DNA of 64,000 nucleotides from an uncultured Bacteroidales bacterium (GTDB lineage: Bacteria; Bacteroidota; Bacteroidia; Bacteroidales; UBA932), in the NCBI GenBank assembly GCA_944323805.1, contig CALUTW010000009.1:1-64000 (forward strand). Reading direction: 5' to 3'. Positions 16,270-25,500 of this stretch are shown here, piece by piece. The translations under genes were made by a program, and so were the position numbers. A model generated the notes under the pieces. The model had not been told where the DNA came from, did no database searches, and was given only the letters and a program-made list of their open reading frames with translations. Position 1 is the stretch's first letter; each line of letters begins with the position of its first letter.

Positions 16270-16276
16270 CACCACA

Positions 16277-16708
16277 ATGGGAAAGGGAACAATATGGGAT
16301 CCGCTCAGGAAAAAGGAGGTGGCGCTCACGCCGGAGGAACGTGTACGCCAATGGTTCATCGGGCAGCTGAACAGCCGCATGCTCGTCCCGATGCATATGA
16401 TGATGAGCGAGACCGGATTCAGGCTCGGCGACAAGGAATTCAAGGCAGACATACTGGTCTACGACAGATCGGCCGCCCCGCTTGCAATAGTTGAATGCAA
16501 ACGGCCGGAAGTGAAGATCGATTCACGGGTACTGGACCAGGCCATACGATACAACATGGTGCTTGAAGTAAAATACATAATCATAACCAACGGAGTATCC
16601 ACATACATATGCCGGCGCGGGGAAGGATGCGGATACGAATTTGTCAGCCATGTCCCGACATATGAGGAAATGCTTGGCATACACACAGATAATGCGGATA
16701 TAAGATGA
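16277..16708 (+). CDS. Stand-alone HsdR N-terminal (type I R-subunit nuclease-like) domain protein
   Basis: 143 residues, matching only the N-terminal nuclease-like domain of type I restriction R subunits. The PD-(D/E)xK core is readable as KEFKADILVYDRSAAPLAIVECKRP: an aspartate, then the E-C-K of IVECK. There is no helicase domain and no hsdM or hsdS nearby. Single-domain versions are common in Bacteroidota as apparently chromosomal genes of unknown role (family knowledge). The start (MGKGTIWDPLRKKEVALTPEE) is typical of these short proteins. The stop overlaps cca by 4 bp (ATGA), so the two are translationally coupled. A role in DNA or RNA processing is plausible but not shown. Confidence 0.85.
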   Translation: MGKGTIWDPLRKKEVALTPEERVRQWFIGQLNSRMLVPMHMMMSETGFRLGDKEFKADILVYDRSAAPLAIVECKRPEVKIDSRVLDQAIRYNMVLEVKYIIITNGVSTYICRRGEGCGYEFVSHVPTYEEMLGIHTDNADIR

Positions 16709-18237
16709 CCATAACACAAGGATTTCTCGATCACAGGATATTTTCAATAATATCCGATATCGCCGCCCGGAAAGGGGTCAGGGCCTTTGTCATAGGAGGC
16801 TATGTGCGGGACTGCTTTCTCGGATGTCCCAGCAAGGACATAGACATTGTAGTCGAAGGCAGCGGGATAGAACTTGCAGAAGCCGTAGGCGAAGCTGTCA
16901 GGAGCAATGTATCCGTATTCAGGAATTTCGGCACAGCCATGCTGAGATACAAGGGTATCGAGGTGGAGTTTGTCGGGGCCCGGAAGGAATCATACCGTAG
17001 AGACTCGAGGAAACCGATAGTCGAGAACGGCACCCTTGAAGACGACCAGAAAAGAAGGGACTTCACAATCAATGCAATGGCTTTCAGCCTCCAGAAAGAA
17101 GACTTCGGAGCGCTGATTGACCCGTTCGGAGGCATAAGGGACCTTGCCGCAGGCATCATACGCACCCCTCTCGACCCGGACACCACCTACAGCGACGACC
17201 CGCTCCGCATGGTCAGGGCGATACGCTTTGCCACCAGGCTCTCGACACCGGAGCACGAATTCAGGATAGTACCCGAATCACTTGAATCTATAGCAAGGAA
17301 CAGGGAACGCATGACAATCCTGTCGAAGGAGCGGATTACCGAGGAGCTGAACAAGATGCTGGTATGCAGCGCTCCCTCAAAGGGATTCAGGCTGATGGAT
17401 GACACCGGGCTCCTGGAATACGTGCTTCCCCAGCTCATAAGGCTCAAGGGCACTGAGACTGTGGACGGTAAAGGACACAAGGAAAACTTCTCACATACGC
17501 TTGAAGTCGTGGACAATGTTGCGAGACTCGAATCCATGCTCATAGCCAAGGGAGAGCTGCACGACCATTATATCGAAGATAACGTCGAGACGGAGAAGGT
17601 CCGGACAGCCCCGTACCTGTGGCTCCGCTGGGCAGCCCTCCTCCATGACATAGGGAAGCCTGCCACCAAGAAGTATGACCCGCATGCCGGATGGACCTTC
17701 CATGGACATGAGACCGTAGGGGCGCGAATGATCCCGAAGATATTCCAGTCCATGAAGATGCCCCTGAACGAAAAGATGAAATATGTCCAGAAGCTTGTAG
17801 GCCTGCATCTTCGCCCGATAGCGCTTGTAACCGAGGAAGTGACGGACTCAGCTGTCCGCAGGCTTCTTTTCGATGCCGGCAATGACATCGACGACCTCAT
17901 GGTACTGTGCAAGGCGGACATCACGTCCAAGAATCCGAGGAAAGTCGAGATGCTCAAGCACAACTTCGACATCGTAAGGCAGAAGCTCGTTGAAGTGGAA
18001 GCCAAGGATGCCATACGAAACTTCAGGAACCCGATTACAGGAGAATATGTCATGGAGCTTTTCGGCCTGCCGCCATGCAGCACCATAGGCATACTGAAAG
18101 AGCAGGTCAAGAATGCCATACTTGACGGGGTAATTGAAAACAGCTTTGAAGCCGCTGACATCTTCATGAAGGAAAAGGCCGCAGAAATGGGGCTTCATCC
18201 CGCGGAGACGCCGGATGGGTCCGGAGCTGGACAATGA
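16705..18237 (+). CDS. cca: CCA tRNA nucleotidyltransferase with HD domain
   Basis: 510-residue enzyme that adds or repairs the 3' CCA of tRNAs. The class II nucleotidyltransferase head has GGYVRDCFLGCPSKDIDIVV with the catalytic D-I-D. DDQKRRDFTINAMAF and DPLRMVRAIRFATRL follow. An HD phosphohydrolase domain comes next (RWAALLHDIGKPATK, GHETVGARM). The tRNA-Gln in this window has no encoded CCA, consistent with a need for this enzyme. It overlaps the HsdR_N gene by 4 bp and is followed 19 bp later by the recombinase. Confidence 0.95.
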   Translation: MTITQGFLDHRIFSIISDIAARKGVRAFVIGGYVRDCFLGCPSKDIDIVVEGSGIELAEAVGEAVRSNVSVFRNFGTAMLRYKGIEVEFVGARKESYRRDSRKPIVENGTLEDDQKRRDFTINAMAFSLQKEDFGALIDPFGGIRDLAAGIIRTPLDPDTTYSDDPLRMVRAIRFATRLSTPEHEFRIVPESLESIARNRERMTILSKERITEELNKMLVCSAPSKGFRLMDDTGLLEYVLPQLIRLKGTETVDGKGHKENFSHTLEVVDNVARLESMLIAKGELHDHYIEDNVETEKVRTAPYLWLRWAALLHDIGKPATKKYDPHAGWTFHGHETVGARMIPKIFQSMKMPLNEKMKYVQKLVGLHLRPIALVTEEVTDSAVRRLLFDAGNDIDDLMVLCKADITSKNPRKVEMLKHNFDIVRQKLVEVEAKDAIRNFRNPITGEYVMELFGLPPCSTIGILKEQVKNAILDGVIENSFEAADIFMKEKAAEMGLHPAETPDGSGAGQ

Positions 18238-18256
18238 CTGCAGAAGAACCGGTTGC

Positions 18257-19363
18257 ATGACCCTCACAGAAAAATATATACGGTATGTGGATACGGTCAA
18301 GAGGTACTCTCCGAAGACCGTAAGGACATATCATGACATACTCGACGACTTTGTCACGTACGCATTCAACGGCTCCGGCCCCGTAAGCAGCGGATGCAGC
18401 CGTGGAGACACCGTGATACCTGACAATGAAATGATGGAGATACTGACACCCGGTATGATACGCAGCTATGAGGTGTATCTGATGGACACGAGGAAAGTGA
18501 TTCCCAGGACTGTCAATCTGCATCTGTCCGTCCTTAGCGGCTTCTGCCGCTTCCTTATAAAGGAGGGGCTTCTTACATACAATCCGGTCAGGACCGTCGC
18601 AAGGCCGAAAATGCCCAAAAGGCTCCCGGCCGTATTCCGGCAGGCATCGATGGCAAAATACTTCAGGGATACGGAAATATTCGTTGATGTCCCTCCTGAC
18701 ATTTCTCCGGAGGACTTCATGGCACAATACATTGCATCCCGTCCGAGGGGATACAGGGAAGAGGCGGATCCGGTGCTGTCCGAAATGCGGGAAATGAGTA
18801 CCGATGCGGAAAAGTTCTCATGCTGGCTGTATACAAGGCGCCTGAGGAGAGCGATAATAGCCATGCTGTACTGTACCGGGATGAGGCGGGCTGAACTCGT
18901 ATCCCTGGACGTCCACGACATCGACCGTGACAGGATGAATATACGTGTCCACGGCAAGGGCGACAAAATGAGAGAAATTCCTCTCACTTCTTCAATATGT
19001 AAAGAAATTTCATTATATTTACAAGCAGTTGAGATGATTTGCGGGAAGAATGACAGGGAGCAGGCTCTGTTCGTCACATCGAGAGGACGCAGAATCTATC
19101 CTGAGTTCGTTGACAGGGCTGTAAAGTCGGAATTCGGAGAGTCCGCAGGCTTCACAGGGAAAAAGTCTCCCCATGTCCTCAGGCACACTCTTGCAACAGA
19201 GCTGCTGGACAACGGGACTGACCTCTATTCCATAAAGGAACTGCTGGGACATTCGTCTCTGGCCGCCACCCAGGTCTATACCCACAACTCCATCGAAAAA
19301 CTCAAGAAAGTTTATCAAACCGCCCATCCAAGGGCTAAAAATGGAGGTAAAAATGGAGATTAG
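18257..19363 (+). CDS. Tyrosine recombinase, XerC/XerD type
   Basis: 368-residue tyrosine recombinase. The N-terminal SAM-like core-binding domain starts LTEKYIRYVDTVKRYSPKTVRTYHDIL. The catalytic domain has R in CTGMRRAELVSL, K in HGKGDKMREIPL, H-x-x-R in PHVLRHTLATELLDNG, H in LLGHSSLAATQVYTH, then the nucleophile tyrosine. Start 18257 (MTLTEKY) is preferred over 18215 because the extra 14 residues overlap cca and are not family-like. It carries an extra acidic segment of about 60 residues (about 140-200, including PPDISPEDFMAQYIASRP) before the catalytic arginine. The housekeeping operon context favours chromosome-dimer resolution over a mobile integrase; which Xer it is cannot be told. 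Confidence 0.9.
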   Translation: MTLTEKYIRYVDTVKRYSPKTVRTYHDILDDFVTYAFNGSGPVSSGCSRGDTVIPDNEMMEILTPGMIRSYEVYLMDTRKVIPRTVNLHLSVLSGFCRFLIKEGLLTYNPVRTVARPKMPKRLPAVFRQASMAKYFRDTEIFVDVPPDISPEDFMAQYIASRPRGYREEADPVLSEMREMSTDAEKFSCWLYTRRLRRAIIAMLYCTGMRRAELVSLDVHDIDRDRMNIRVHGKGDKMREIPLTSSICKEISLYLQAVEMICGKNDREQALFVTSRGRRIYPEFVDRAVKSEFGESAGFTGKKSPHVLRHTLATELLDNGTDLYSIKELLGHSSLAATQVYTHNSIEKLKKVYQTAHPRAKNGGKNGD

Positions 19364-19643
19364 AGTACAATCCATCAAGTTCGATGCTGATCAGAGACTT
19401 CTGGACTTCGTAGAGAAAAAACTTTCCAAACTTCCAAAGTACTATGATGAAATCACAAGTGTAGAAGTCGCCATGTCACTGCTTCCTGAGCACGAGAACA
19501 AAAACGTAAAGGTTCATGTCAGGATTCCGGGAAATGACCTTGTCATAGAGCGGAATGCCAAGACCTTTGAAGATGCGATTGTGGATTGCGTGGACATCCT
19601 GAAAGACAAGCTTGTAAGGGTCAAGGAGAAAAAGGCTAATTAG
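19353..19643 (+). CDS. Ribosome hibernation-promoting factor, HPF/YfiA family
   Basis: 96-residue short-form HPF, which binds the decoding region of stationary-phase ribosomes and blocks translation. It shows the beta-alpha-beta-beta-beta-alpha pattern: MEIRVQSIKFDADQRLLDFVEKKLSKLPKY, VHVRIPGNDLVIERNAKTFEDAI, and a basic end (KLVRVKEKKAN). An unusually clear GGAGG at 19343-19347 sets the start at 19353, rather than the in-frame ATG at 19341. It overlaps the recombinase by 11 bp, making it the last gene of the HsdR_N-cca-xer-hpf operon. A terminator follows. Confidence 0.93.
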   Translation: MEIRVQSIKFDADQRLLDFVEKKLSKLPKYYDEITSVEVAMSLLPEHENKNVKVHVRIPGNDLVIERNAKTFEDAIVDCVDILKDKLVRVKEKKAN

Positions 19644-19673
19644 CCAAGTTAAAATAATCTGATCAAATTGAAT

Positions 19674-19700
19674 GGCTGCCGTCCGGCAGCCTTTATTTTT
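19674..19700 (+). terminator. Intrinsic terminator after the hibernation factor
   Basis: GGCTGCC at 19674-19680, loop GTCC, GGCAGCC at 19685-19691, then a T-rich tail. It closes the operon that starts at 16277. Confidence 0.88.
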
Positions 19701-19734
19701 CCGGGACCGGACATGGCCAGCAAGAGACAGGCCG

Positions 19735-21306
19735 CTATACGAGGGCTGCACATCTGATGCCGTCGAGGGCCGAGGATACGATACCTCCGGCATATCCTGC
19801 CCCTTCCCCGCACGGATAGAGTCCTTTGATACCGGTATGTTCAAGAGTCTCGGGGTCGCGTGGTATCCTGACAGGAGATGATGTCCGTGACTCTACTCCG
19901 AGAAGCAATGCCTCATTCGTATAATACCCCCGCATCTTCCTGTTTCCGATTTCAGGGAAGGCATATTTCAGTCTCAAGGAGACGTTCTCCGGAAGCAGTT
20001 CATGCAGCGGAGCCGACACTGCGCCCGGATGATAGGATGTGGCAGGAAGCCCTGAGGACACGACTCTCCGGCAGAAGTCCATCATGCGCTGCGCCGGAGC
20101 CTTGACCGAACCCGAAAAATCATACATGCGCTTCTCGACATCCATCTGGAAATGCAGCAGGGACAGAGGCCCGTACGAGGCATATTCAGGGACATCCTCC
20201 GGCTCTACAGACACCACCACCCCGGCATTTGCCCATCTGGAATTACGTGCCGAGTTGGACATACCGTTCAGCACCGTCTCTCCCGGACCTGTCGCCGACG
20301 GGACAAGGATTCCCCCTGGGCACATGCAGAACGAGAACACTCCCCTGCCTTCAATCTGCGTGACAAAGGAATACTCGGCAGCCGGCATGTACGGCTGGTA
20401 TCTTCCGTGATACTGTATCCTGTTGATAAGGGACTGCGGATGCTCTGCACGCACTCCCAAGGCAAAGCCCTTCGCCTGGAGCTCCCATCCTTTTTCCGCA
20501 AAAAGCCGGTAAATATCCCGGGCAGAATGCCCTGTGGCCAGTATTATCTTGCGGGCAGAGAACACTGCCGTGGAAACACCCCGGCAAGCACCCCCGGACA
20601 TACCGTCATCCGATACTGAAGCAGTGACATCGAACCCGCCGTCAGCCCTTTTGCATATATCGGTTACCCTTGTCCCGAAATGATACTCCCCGCCATGTTC
20701 CACTATGCATTTGCGGATATTCTCGACTATCCCGGGCAACCTGTCACTGCCGATATGAGGATGGGCGTCGATCAGTATCGACGGGTCAGCGCCGAAGGCT
20801 ACAAGCTGGTGCAGCACCTCCCTTATGTCTCCGCGTTTGGATGAGCGTGTAAAAAGCTTCCCGTCCGAAAAAGTCCCCGCGCCGCCTTCCCCGAAACAAT
20901 AGTTCGAGTCGGGATCTACGGTTCCCTCGCGGGAAAGCCTTGCCATATCGAATTTCCTGCTGTGGACATCCTTTCCCCTTTCAAGAATCACGGGTTTCTT
21001 CCCTCTCATCAGGAGACGGAGAGATGCAAACATCCCGGCAGGACCGGCTCCTATCACTATTACCGGTTCGGAAGAAGACACGTCCATATACTCGGGTATC
21101 CTGTATTCTTCTGCCTCTTCCCCTGACCGGTATGCCTCAATCCTGTAACGGTACAGGATATCCCCCCGTGCATCTACGGAACGACGCACAATCCTGCAGG
21201 CAGACACATTCTTCGGGGCAACCCCGAGCGCCTTTGCCGCCGCTGCCACCATCTGGGCGGTATCCGGCTCTTTCCCGATCGGGCATGCAATCTCTATCTC
21301 CTTCAT
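19735..21306 (-). CDS. FAD-dependent oxidoreductase (NAD(FAD)-utilising dehydrogenase family)
   Basis: 523-residue flavoprotein of the uncharacterised but widespread FAD-dependent dehydrogenase family. After an N-terminal domain of about 80 residues comes the FAD-binding Rossmann motif VIVIGAGPAGMFASLRLL. FGEGGAGTFSDGKLFTRS, KIILATGHSARDIYRLF and a C-terminal CGEGAGYAGGIVSSALDG follow, all landmarks of the family. No physiological substrate is known. It lies 11 bp downstream of tsaD on the same strand, so the two probably share a transcript, an association that is suggestive but unexplained. Confidence 0.88.
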   Translation of the reverse strand: MKEIEIACPIGKEPDTAQMVAAAAKALGVAPKNVSACRIVRRSVDARGDILYRYRIEAYRSGEEAEEYRIPEYMDVSSSEPVIVIGAGPAGMFASLRLLMRGKKPVILERGKDVHSRKFDMARLSREGTVDPDSNYCFGEGGAGTFSDGKLFTRSSKRGDIREVLHQLVAFGADPSILIDAHPHIGSDRLPGIVENIRKCIVEHGGEYHFGTRVTDICKRADGGFDVTASVSDDGMSGGACRGVSTAVFSARKIILATGHSARDIYRLFAEKGWELQAKGFALGVRAEHPQSLINRIQYHGRYQPYMPAAEYSFVTQIEGRGVFSFCMCPGGILVPSATGPGETVLNGMSNSARNSRWANAGVVVSVEPEDVPEYASYGPLSLLHFQMDVEKRMYDFSGSVKAPAQRMMDFCRRVVSSGLPATSYHPGAVSAPLHELLPENVSLRLKYAFPEIGNRKMRGYYTNEALLLGVESRTSSPVRIPRDPETLEHTGIKGLYPCGEGAGYAGGIVSSALDGIRCAALV

Positions 21307-21317
21307 CTTCTTCTGTC

Positions 21318-22385
21318 TTATGCGGGCATGACCGGAGCCGGATGGCTGGAATTGCCGGTCTGGCCATGGAAATCCGCTATTCTCGATACCGGAGCCACGT
21401 CAAGGGATGTCCTCTCACCATTGAGATAGTGGAAATATCCGGCAATCGCAATCATTGCGGCATTATCCGTGGTAAACTTGAACTCCGGAAGATATGTCTT
21501 CCAGCCCCTCTTCCGGCCCTCCTCTGTCACGGCTGCCCTGAGCCCGCTGTTGGCGGACACGCCGCCGCCGATGGTAATCTCCCTGATGCCGGTCTGCTTC
21601 GCGGCCTTTACAAGCTTGTCCATCAGTATCTCTATCAGGGTACGCTGGAAGCCGGCGCAGATATCAGCCTTGTTCTTCTCCATGAATTCCGGGTCAAGTG
21701 CCATCTGGTCACGGACAAAATAGAGCAGCGATGTCTTTATGCCGCTGAAGCTGTAGTCAAGCCCGGGTACATGAGGCTTGGCGAAATGGAAACGGTACGG
21801 GTCTCCCTCCTTTGCAAGCCTGTCCACGACAGGTCCTCCGGGATAGCCGAGTCCCATCATCTTTGAGCATTTATCGAATGCCTCGCCTACCGCGTCATCT
21901 ATGGTCTGGCCGAGAATCTCAAAGTCAAGAGGGCTGTTTACCCTGACTATCTGGGAATTGCCACCGGACACAAGCAGGCACAGATACGGGAACGACGGAT
22001 GTACGTTCTCCCTGTCATACTGCTTTATGAAATTGGCAAGGACATGTCCCTGGAGATGATTGACCTCCACCAGTGGCCTGTCAAGCGCAATCGACAGCCC
22101 TTTTGCGAATGATGTCCCCACAAGAAGAGACCCGAGGAGTCCGGGGCCTCTTGTAAATGCAATCGCCGTGATATCGGAAGCCTTGATTCCTGCCCTGTCG
22201 ATAGCCTGGCTGACAACAGGCACAATGTTCAGCTGATGGGCCCTTGACGCAAGTTCCGGGATGACACCTCCATATGCCTTATGAACATCCTGGCTTGCAA
22301 GCACATTCGACAGCAGATAGCCGTCCCTGATGACTGCGGCGGAGGTATCATCGCATGATGATTCTATTCCGAGAATTATATCCAT
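21318..22385 (-). CDS. tsaD: tRNA N6-adenosine threonylcarbamoyltransferase TsaD
   Basis: 355-residue ASKHA-fold enzyme that transfers the threonylcarbamoyl group to A37 of ANN-decoding tRNAs. Diagnostic segments: ILGIESSCDDTSAAVI at the N-terminus, YGGVIPELASRAHQLNI with the metal-binding histidine, VNHLQGHVLAN with the second, LVSGGNSQIV, and GGGVSANSGLR. The start is set at 22385 (MDIILGIESS); the frame opens at 22427 but that would add 14 non-family residues. The mtaB-like enzyme at 28.3 kb acts on its product. Confidence 0.96.
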   Translation of the reverse strand: MDIILGIESSCDDTSAAVIRDGYLLSNVLASQDVHKAYGGVIPELASRAHQLNIVPVVSQAIDRAGIKASDITAIAFTRGPGLLGSLLVGTSFAKGLSIALDRPLVEVNHLQGHVLANFIKQYDRENVHPSFPYLCLLVSGGNSQIVRVNSPLDFEILGQTIDDAVGEAFDKCSKMMGLGYPGGPVVDRLAKEGDPYRFHFAKPHVPGLDYSFSGIKTSLLYFVRDQMALDPEFMEKNKADICAGFQRTLIEILMDKLVKAAKQTGIREITIGGGVSANSGLRAAVTEEGRKRGWKTYLPEFKFTTDNAAMIAIAGYFHYLNGERTSLDVAPVSRIADFHGQTGNSSHPAPVMPA

Positions 22386-22465
22386 AAAATCTGCTTTTAT
22401 AGACGCCCAGACGCAAGACAGGCACAATATGGTGTGGCACTGTCCGGCACGAGACGCTGCATCCG

Positions 22466-22473
22466 CAAAAATA
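22466..22473 (-). promoter_or_regulatory. -7 element TATTTTTG for tsaD
   Basis: The plus strand reads CAAAAATA, giving TATTTTTG on the tsaD strand 80 bp upstream of its start. No TTTG partner is seen at the normal distance. Confidence 0.35.
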
Positions 22474-22496
22474 CGACTTTTATCCGATATTTTTAT

Positions 22497-22504
22497 TAAT
22501 TTTG
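22497..22504 (+). promoter_or_regulatory. -7 element TAATTTTG for the TamB operon
   Basis: TAATTTTG fits TAnnTTTG. It lies 17 bp before a GGGGGAAAGG purine run at 22521-22530 that looks like a ribosome-binding site. The -33 half is weak. Confidence 0.45.
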
Positions 22505-22571
22505 CTTGTTTAATCTCTAAGGGGGAAAGGTTACGGTAAGGAAAGTTCTGAAAATATTCTGGCTGACGTCA

Positions 22572-25500
22572 GTGGCTGTCACGGCATTGGTTCTTGCGGG
22601 GATTCTCGGGATACAGACTCCGCAGGTCCAGACGTACCTTTCCCAGAGACTTCTCGAGAACATGATGTCAAGAATCGATGCGGACATCCATTTCGAGAAG
22701 CTCCACTTCAAGCCGTTCAACACGGTCGTCCTCAAGAATGTATCCGTCACTGATGACACTCCGGTAAATGACAGGGCTGCAGACACCCTGTTCCGATCCG
22801 AATACATCATCGCCAGATTCTCCCTGAAAGGCCTCAGGAAACAGGAGGGACTGCACATATGGAGGGCCTACATAAAGGACGCCGAGATGAATCTTGTCAT
22901 AGAAGAGGACGGGACCAACCTCCAGAGAGTGTTCGGACTGAAGAAGAATCCGGAAAAAAAGCCATCGGACAAAAACATCTTCGACATCAGGAGAGTCGAC
23001 ATAAACGGCATGAGGTTCAGGCTGCAGAATTTCAGGAAACCTCAGGCCGCACATGTCACGGCAGGCACGATAGACTGGTCGGACCTGGATGTAAGGGATA
23101 TAAGGATTGCCGCAAGGAATCTCAGGTTCAGCCACGGCGTAATGTCAGGCAGCCTGGACTGGATGTCCTTCAATGAAAAGAGCGGATATGTATGCAACAG
23201 CCTTTCCGGCAAGGCCGAGGTGGGGAACGGCAAGGCGGTACTGACGGAAATCGAGATACAGGACCCATGGTCCGAAGTGAGTCTGCCGTCATTCATGATG
23301 ACCTATTCGGGCTCCAGTGACTTCAAGGAATTCATAGACAAGGTACGGCTCGATGCAGAGATAAGCCCCAGCAGCCTGGACATGGGCTCACTCGGGTTCT
23401 TTGCGGCCTCCCTTAAGGGGCACCGCATGAAATCAGGCATACAAGGTGCCGTGCATGGGTTCATCAGCGGCCTCGGATTCGATGGGCTGTCCATAGACGG
23501 GGGGCCTGACAACATAGCCGGCGTATTCTCCGGGACCATATCCGGACTTCCTGACGTGAAAAGGATGTTCATCGACCTCGGAGTCAGCAATCTGCGTTTC
23601 AGCACTGCCGGGCTGGAGAATTTCATTTCAGAATGGGGCGGAGGCAAGTCCCCGCGCCTCAGGAAATATGCAGAAGGCACCGTATTCAACATCAACGGCC
23701 GGTTACGCGGCACACTGGACAGGCTGGACACGGAGATAACGGCAGGCTCCGGAATCGGGAGCCTCATGACCGACATAAGGCTGAGCAATCTCATGTCCGG
23801 GAAAGAATCAATCGGCATTGAAGGCCTGATCAGGACAGAGGACCTCGACATAGGGAAAATCATAGGTTCGGGCTTCATCAGGGAATGTTCTCTTGAGGCA
23901 GGCCTCGAGGCAAGCCTCGGCAACAGGAACGGGCTCCCTTCGGTAAGCCTGGACTCCCTGATGATAAGCCGGCTGAACGTCAACAGATATGACTACAGCA
24001 ACATTGCAGCGAAAGGGACAATCGCCAAGGAGTCGTTCGACGGCAAGATCATATGCAACGACCCCAACCTCACCTTCATGTTCCAGGGGCTGTTCAATCT
24101 TTCCAGGAAGACAAGCAACGCCCTGTACAAGTTCTATCTGAATGTCGGATATGCAGACCTGCATGCGATGAATATCGACAAGAGGGGCATATCGAGGGCA
24201 AGTTTCCGCACAAGCGCCAATTTCAGATGGATAAAGAAGAGCGGGGACATTCTCGGGGACATCGATGCCGGGGACATAGTCCTTGAGAACAGCATGGGCA
24301 AGCACGATATTGGGGACATATCCATTACCTCCTATTCCGGGGACGACCTCACAAGGATGAGATTCAGCTCCGGATTCGCCGAGGCAAGCTATATCGGGTC
24401 CGGGTCATTGATGGAATTCGCCAGGGACTTCAGCGCCGTTACCCTGCGGAAAGAACTTCCGTCCATATTCAGGGATACCCTCAACACATGGAGCGGAGGA
24501 CGGTACAGGCTGGCGTTCAGAAGTCATGACAGCATGGACCTCCTGGCATTCCTTGCCCCGGGCATGTATATAGCCGACAGCACTTCCATGATGATGGAAA
24601 TCGACAGGTCAGGGACATTCGAGGCAAGCATCCAGTCCAGCAGGGTCGCATTCAAGGAGCAATACATAAAGGATATGGAATGCTCGTTCGATAACAGGAA
24701 CGGAAGCATCGGAGGAGAGATGAAAAGCGGCAGCATAAAGTTTGCGACCCTGATGCTGAAGAACAACAGCATTGAACTTTTTGCAGACAACGACCATATC
24801 GGAATCGGATTCTCCTATGACAACGAGAGCACCCTTACCAACCGGGGGGAATTCTTCGCGACAGGGGATGTGGTCAGGGACAGCCTCGGGACACTCAACC
24901 TCGGGGTAAGCCTGCTTCCGTCGAGCATATATCTCAATGCCCGTGAATGGAGCATCCTGCCGTCCAGATTCAGCATCAGGGGAAAGGAGATAGATGTGGA
25001 GAACATCGGCTTCACAAGCGGCGACCAGGCGATAAGGATATCCGGGAAGACATCGGAGAAAGACCCGTCCGACCTTACAATAGACCTGGACAGGTTCGAT
25101 ATCTCGATTGTCAATCCGCTTCTCAGGAAAAATCTGGGCATATCCGGGGCTTTGACTGGCGAAGCATCGCTGACAACCCCGTACAGGCAGCTCGGGATAA
25201 AGGCGGATTTCCTGTGCGACTCCACCCGGCTTGCCGGAAGCAACCTCGGCACAGTCGTAATGTCGGGAACTCTTGACAATGTATCTCAGACAGTAGGATT
25301 CCGCCTCGGCAACATGCTTGCAGGGAAACGGACCTTTTCCGTCGACGGGACATACAGGCTCGGGGCAAATGACATAGATGTCTCATCCGTACTCGAAGGG
25401 TTCGACATATCGTGTGCCGCCCCTTTTGTAGACAAGATCTTCAGCGGGATGGATGGCAACGTTTCAGGGCTGGTCTCCATATCAGGGCCGCTTGACAGGC

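Larger units (their letters stand above)
16105..16270. repeat. 80-bp tandem repeat, two copies, bounded by ATTTGC
   Basis: The 86-bp segments 16105-16190 and 16185-16270 are identical, which makes two 80-bp units flanked and separated by the hexamer ATTTGC (16105, 16185, 16265). The unit carries a complete plus-strand Bacteroidota promoter. Eighty is not a multiple of three, so coding readings through it shift frame. The left edge coincides with the truncation point of the ATPase gene. The segment GCAATCGCAAACAAGTTT (16143-16160 and 16223-16240) has a 16-of-18 match at 14899-14916, on the other side of the ATPase remnant. Confidence 0.95.

Noticed and set aside
16105..16270. A CRISPR array
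   Set aside because: Two directly abutting identical 80-bp units with no spacers, and no cas genes.
16080..16494. Small overlapping ORFs in the tandem repeat region
   Set aside because: They are produced by reading the 80-bp repeat and the start of the HsdR_N gene out of frame; the coding content is the promoter repeat, not protein.
16277..16708. A type I restriction-modification system
   Set aside because: Only the HsdR N-terminal domain is present; no helicase part, hsdM or hsdS in the surroundings.
18257..19363. An integrase marking an integrated element
   Set aside because: The recombinase sits inside a housekeeping operon, with no attachment-site repeats, cargo genes or composition change around it.
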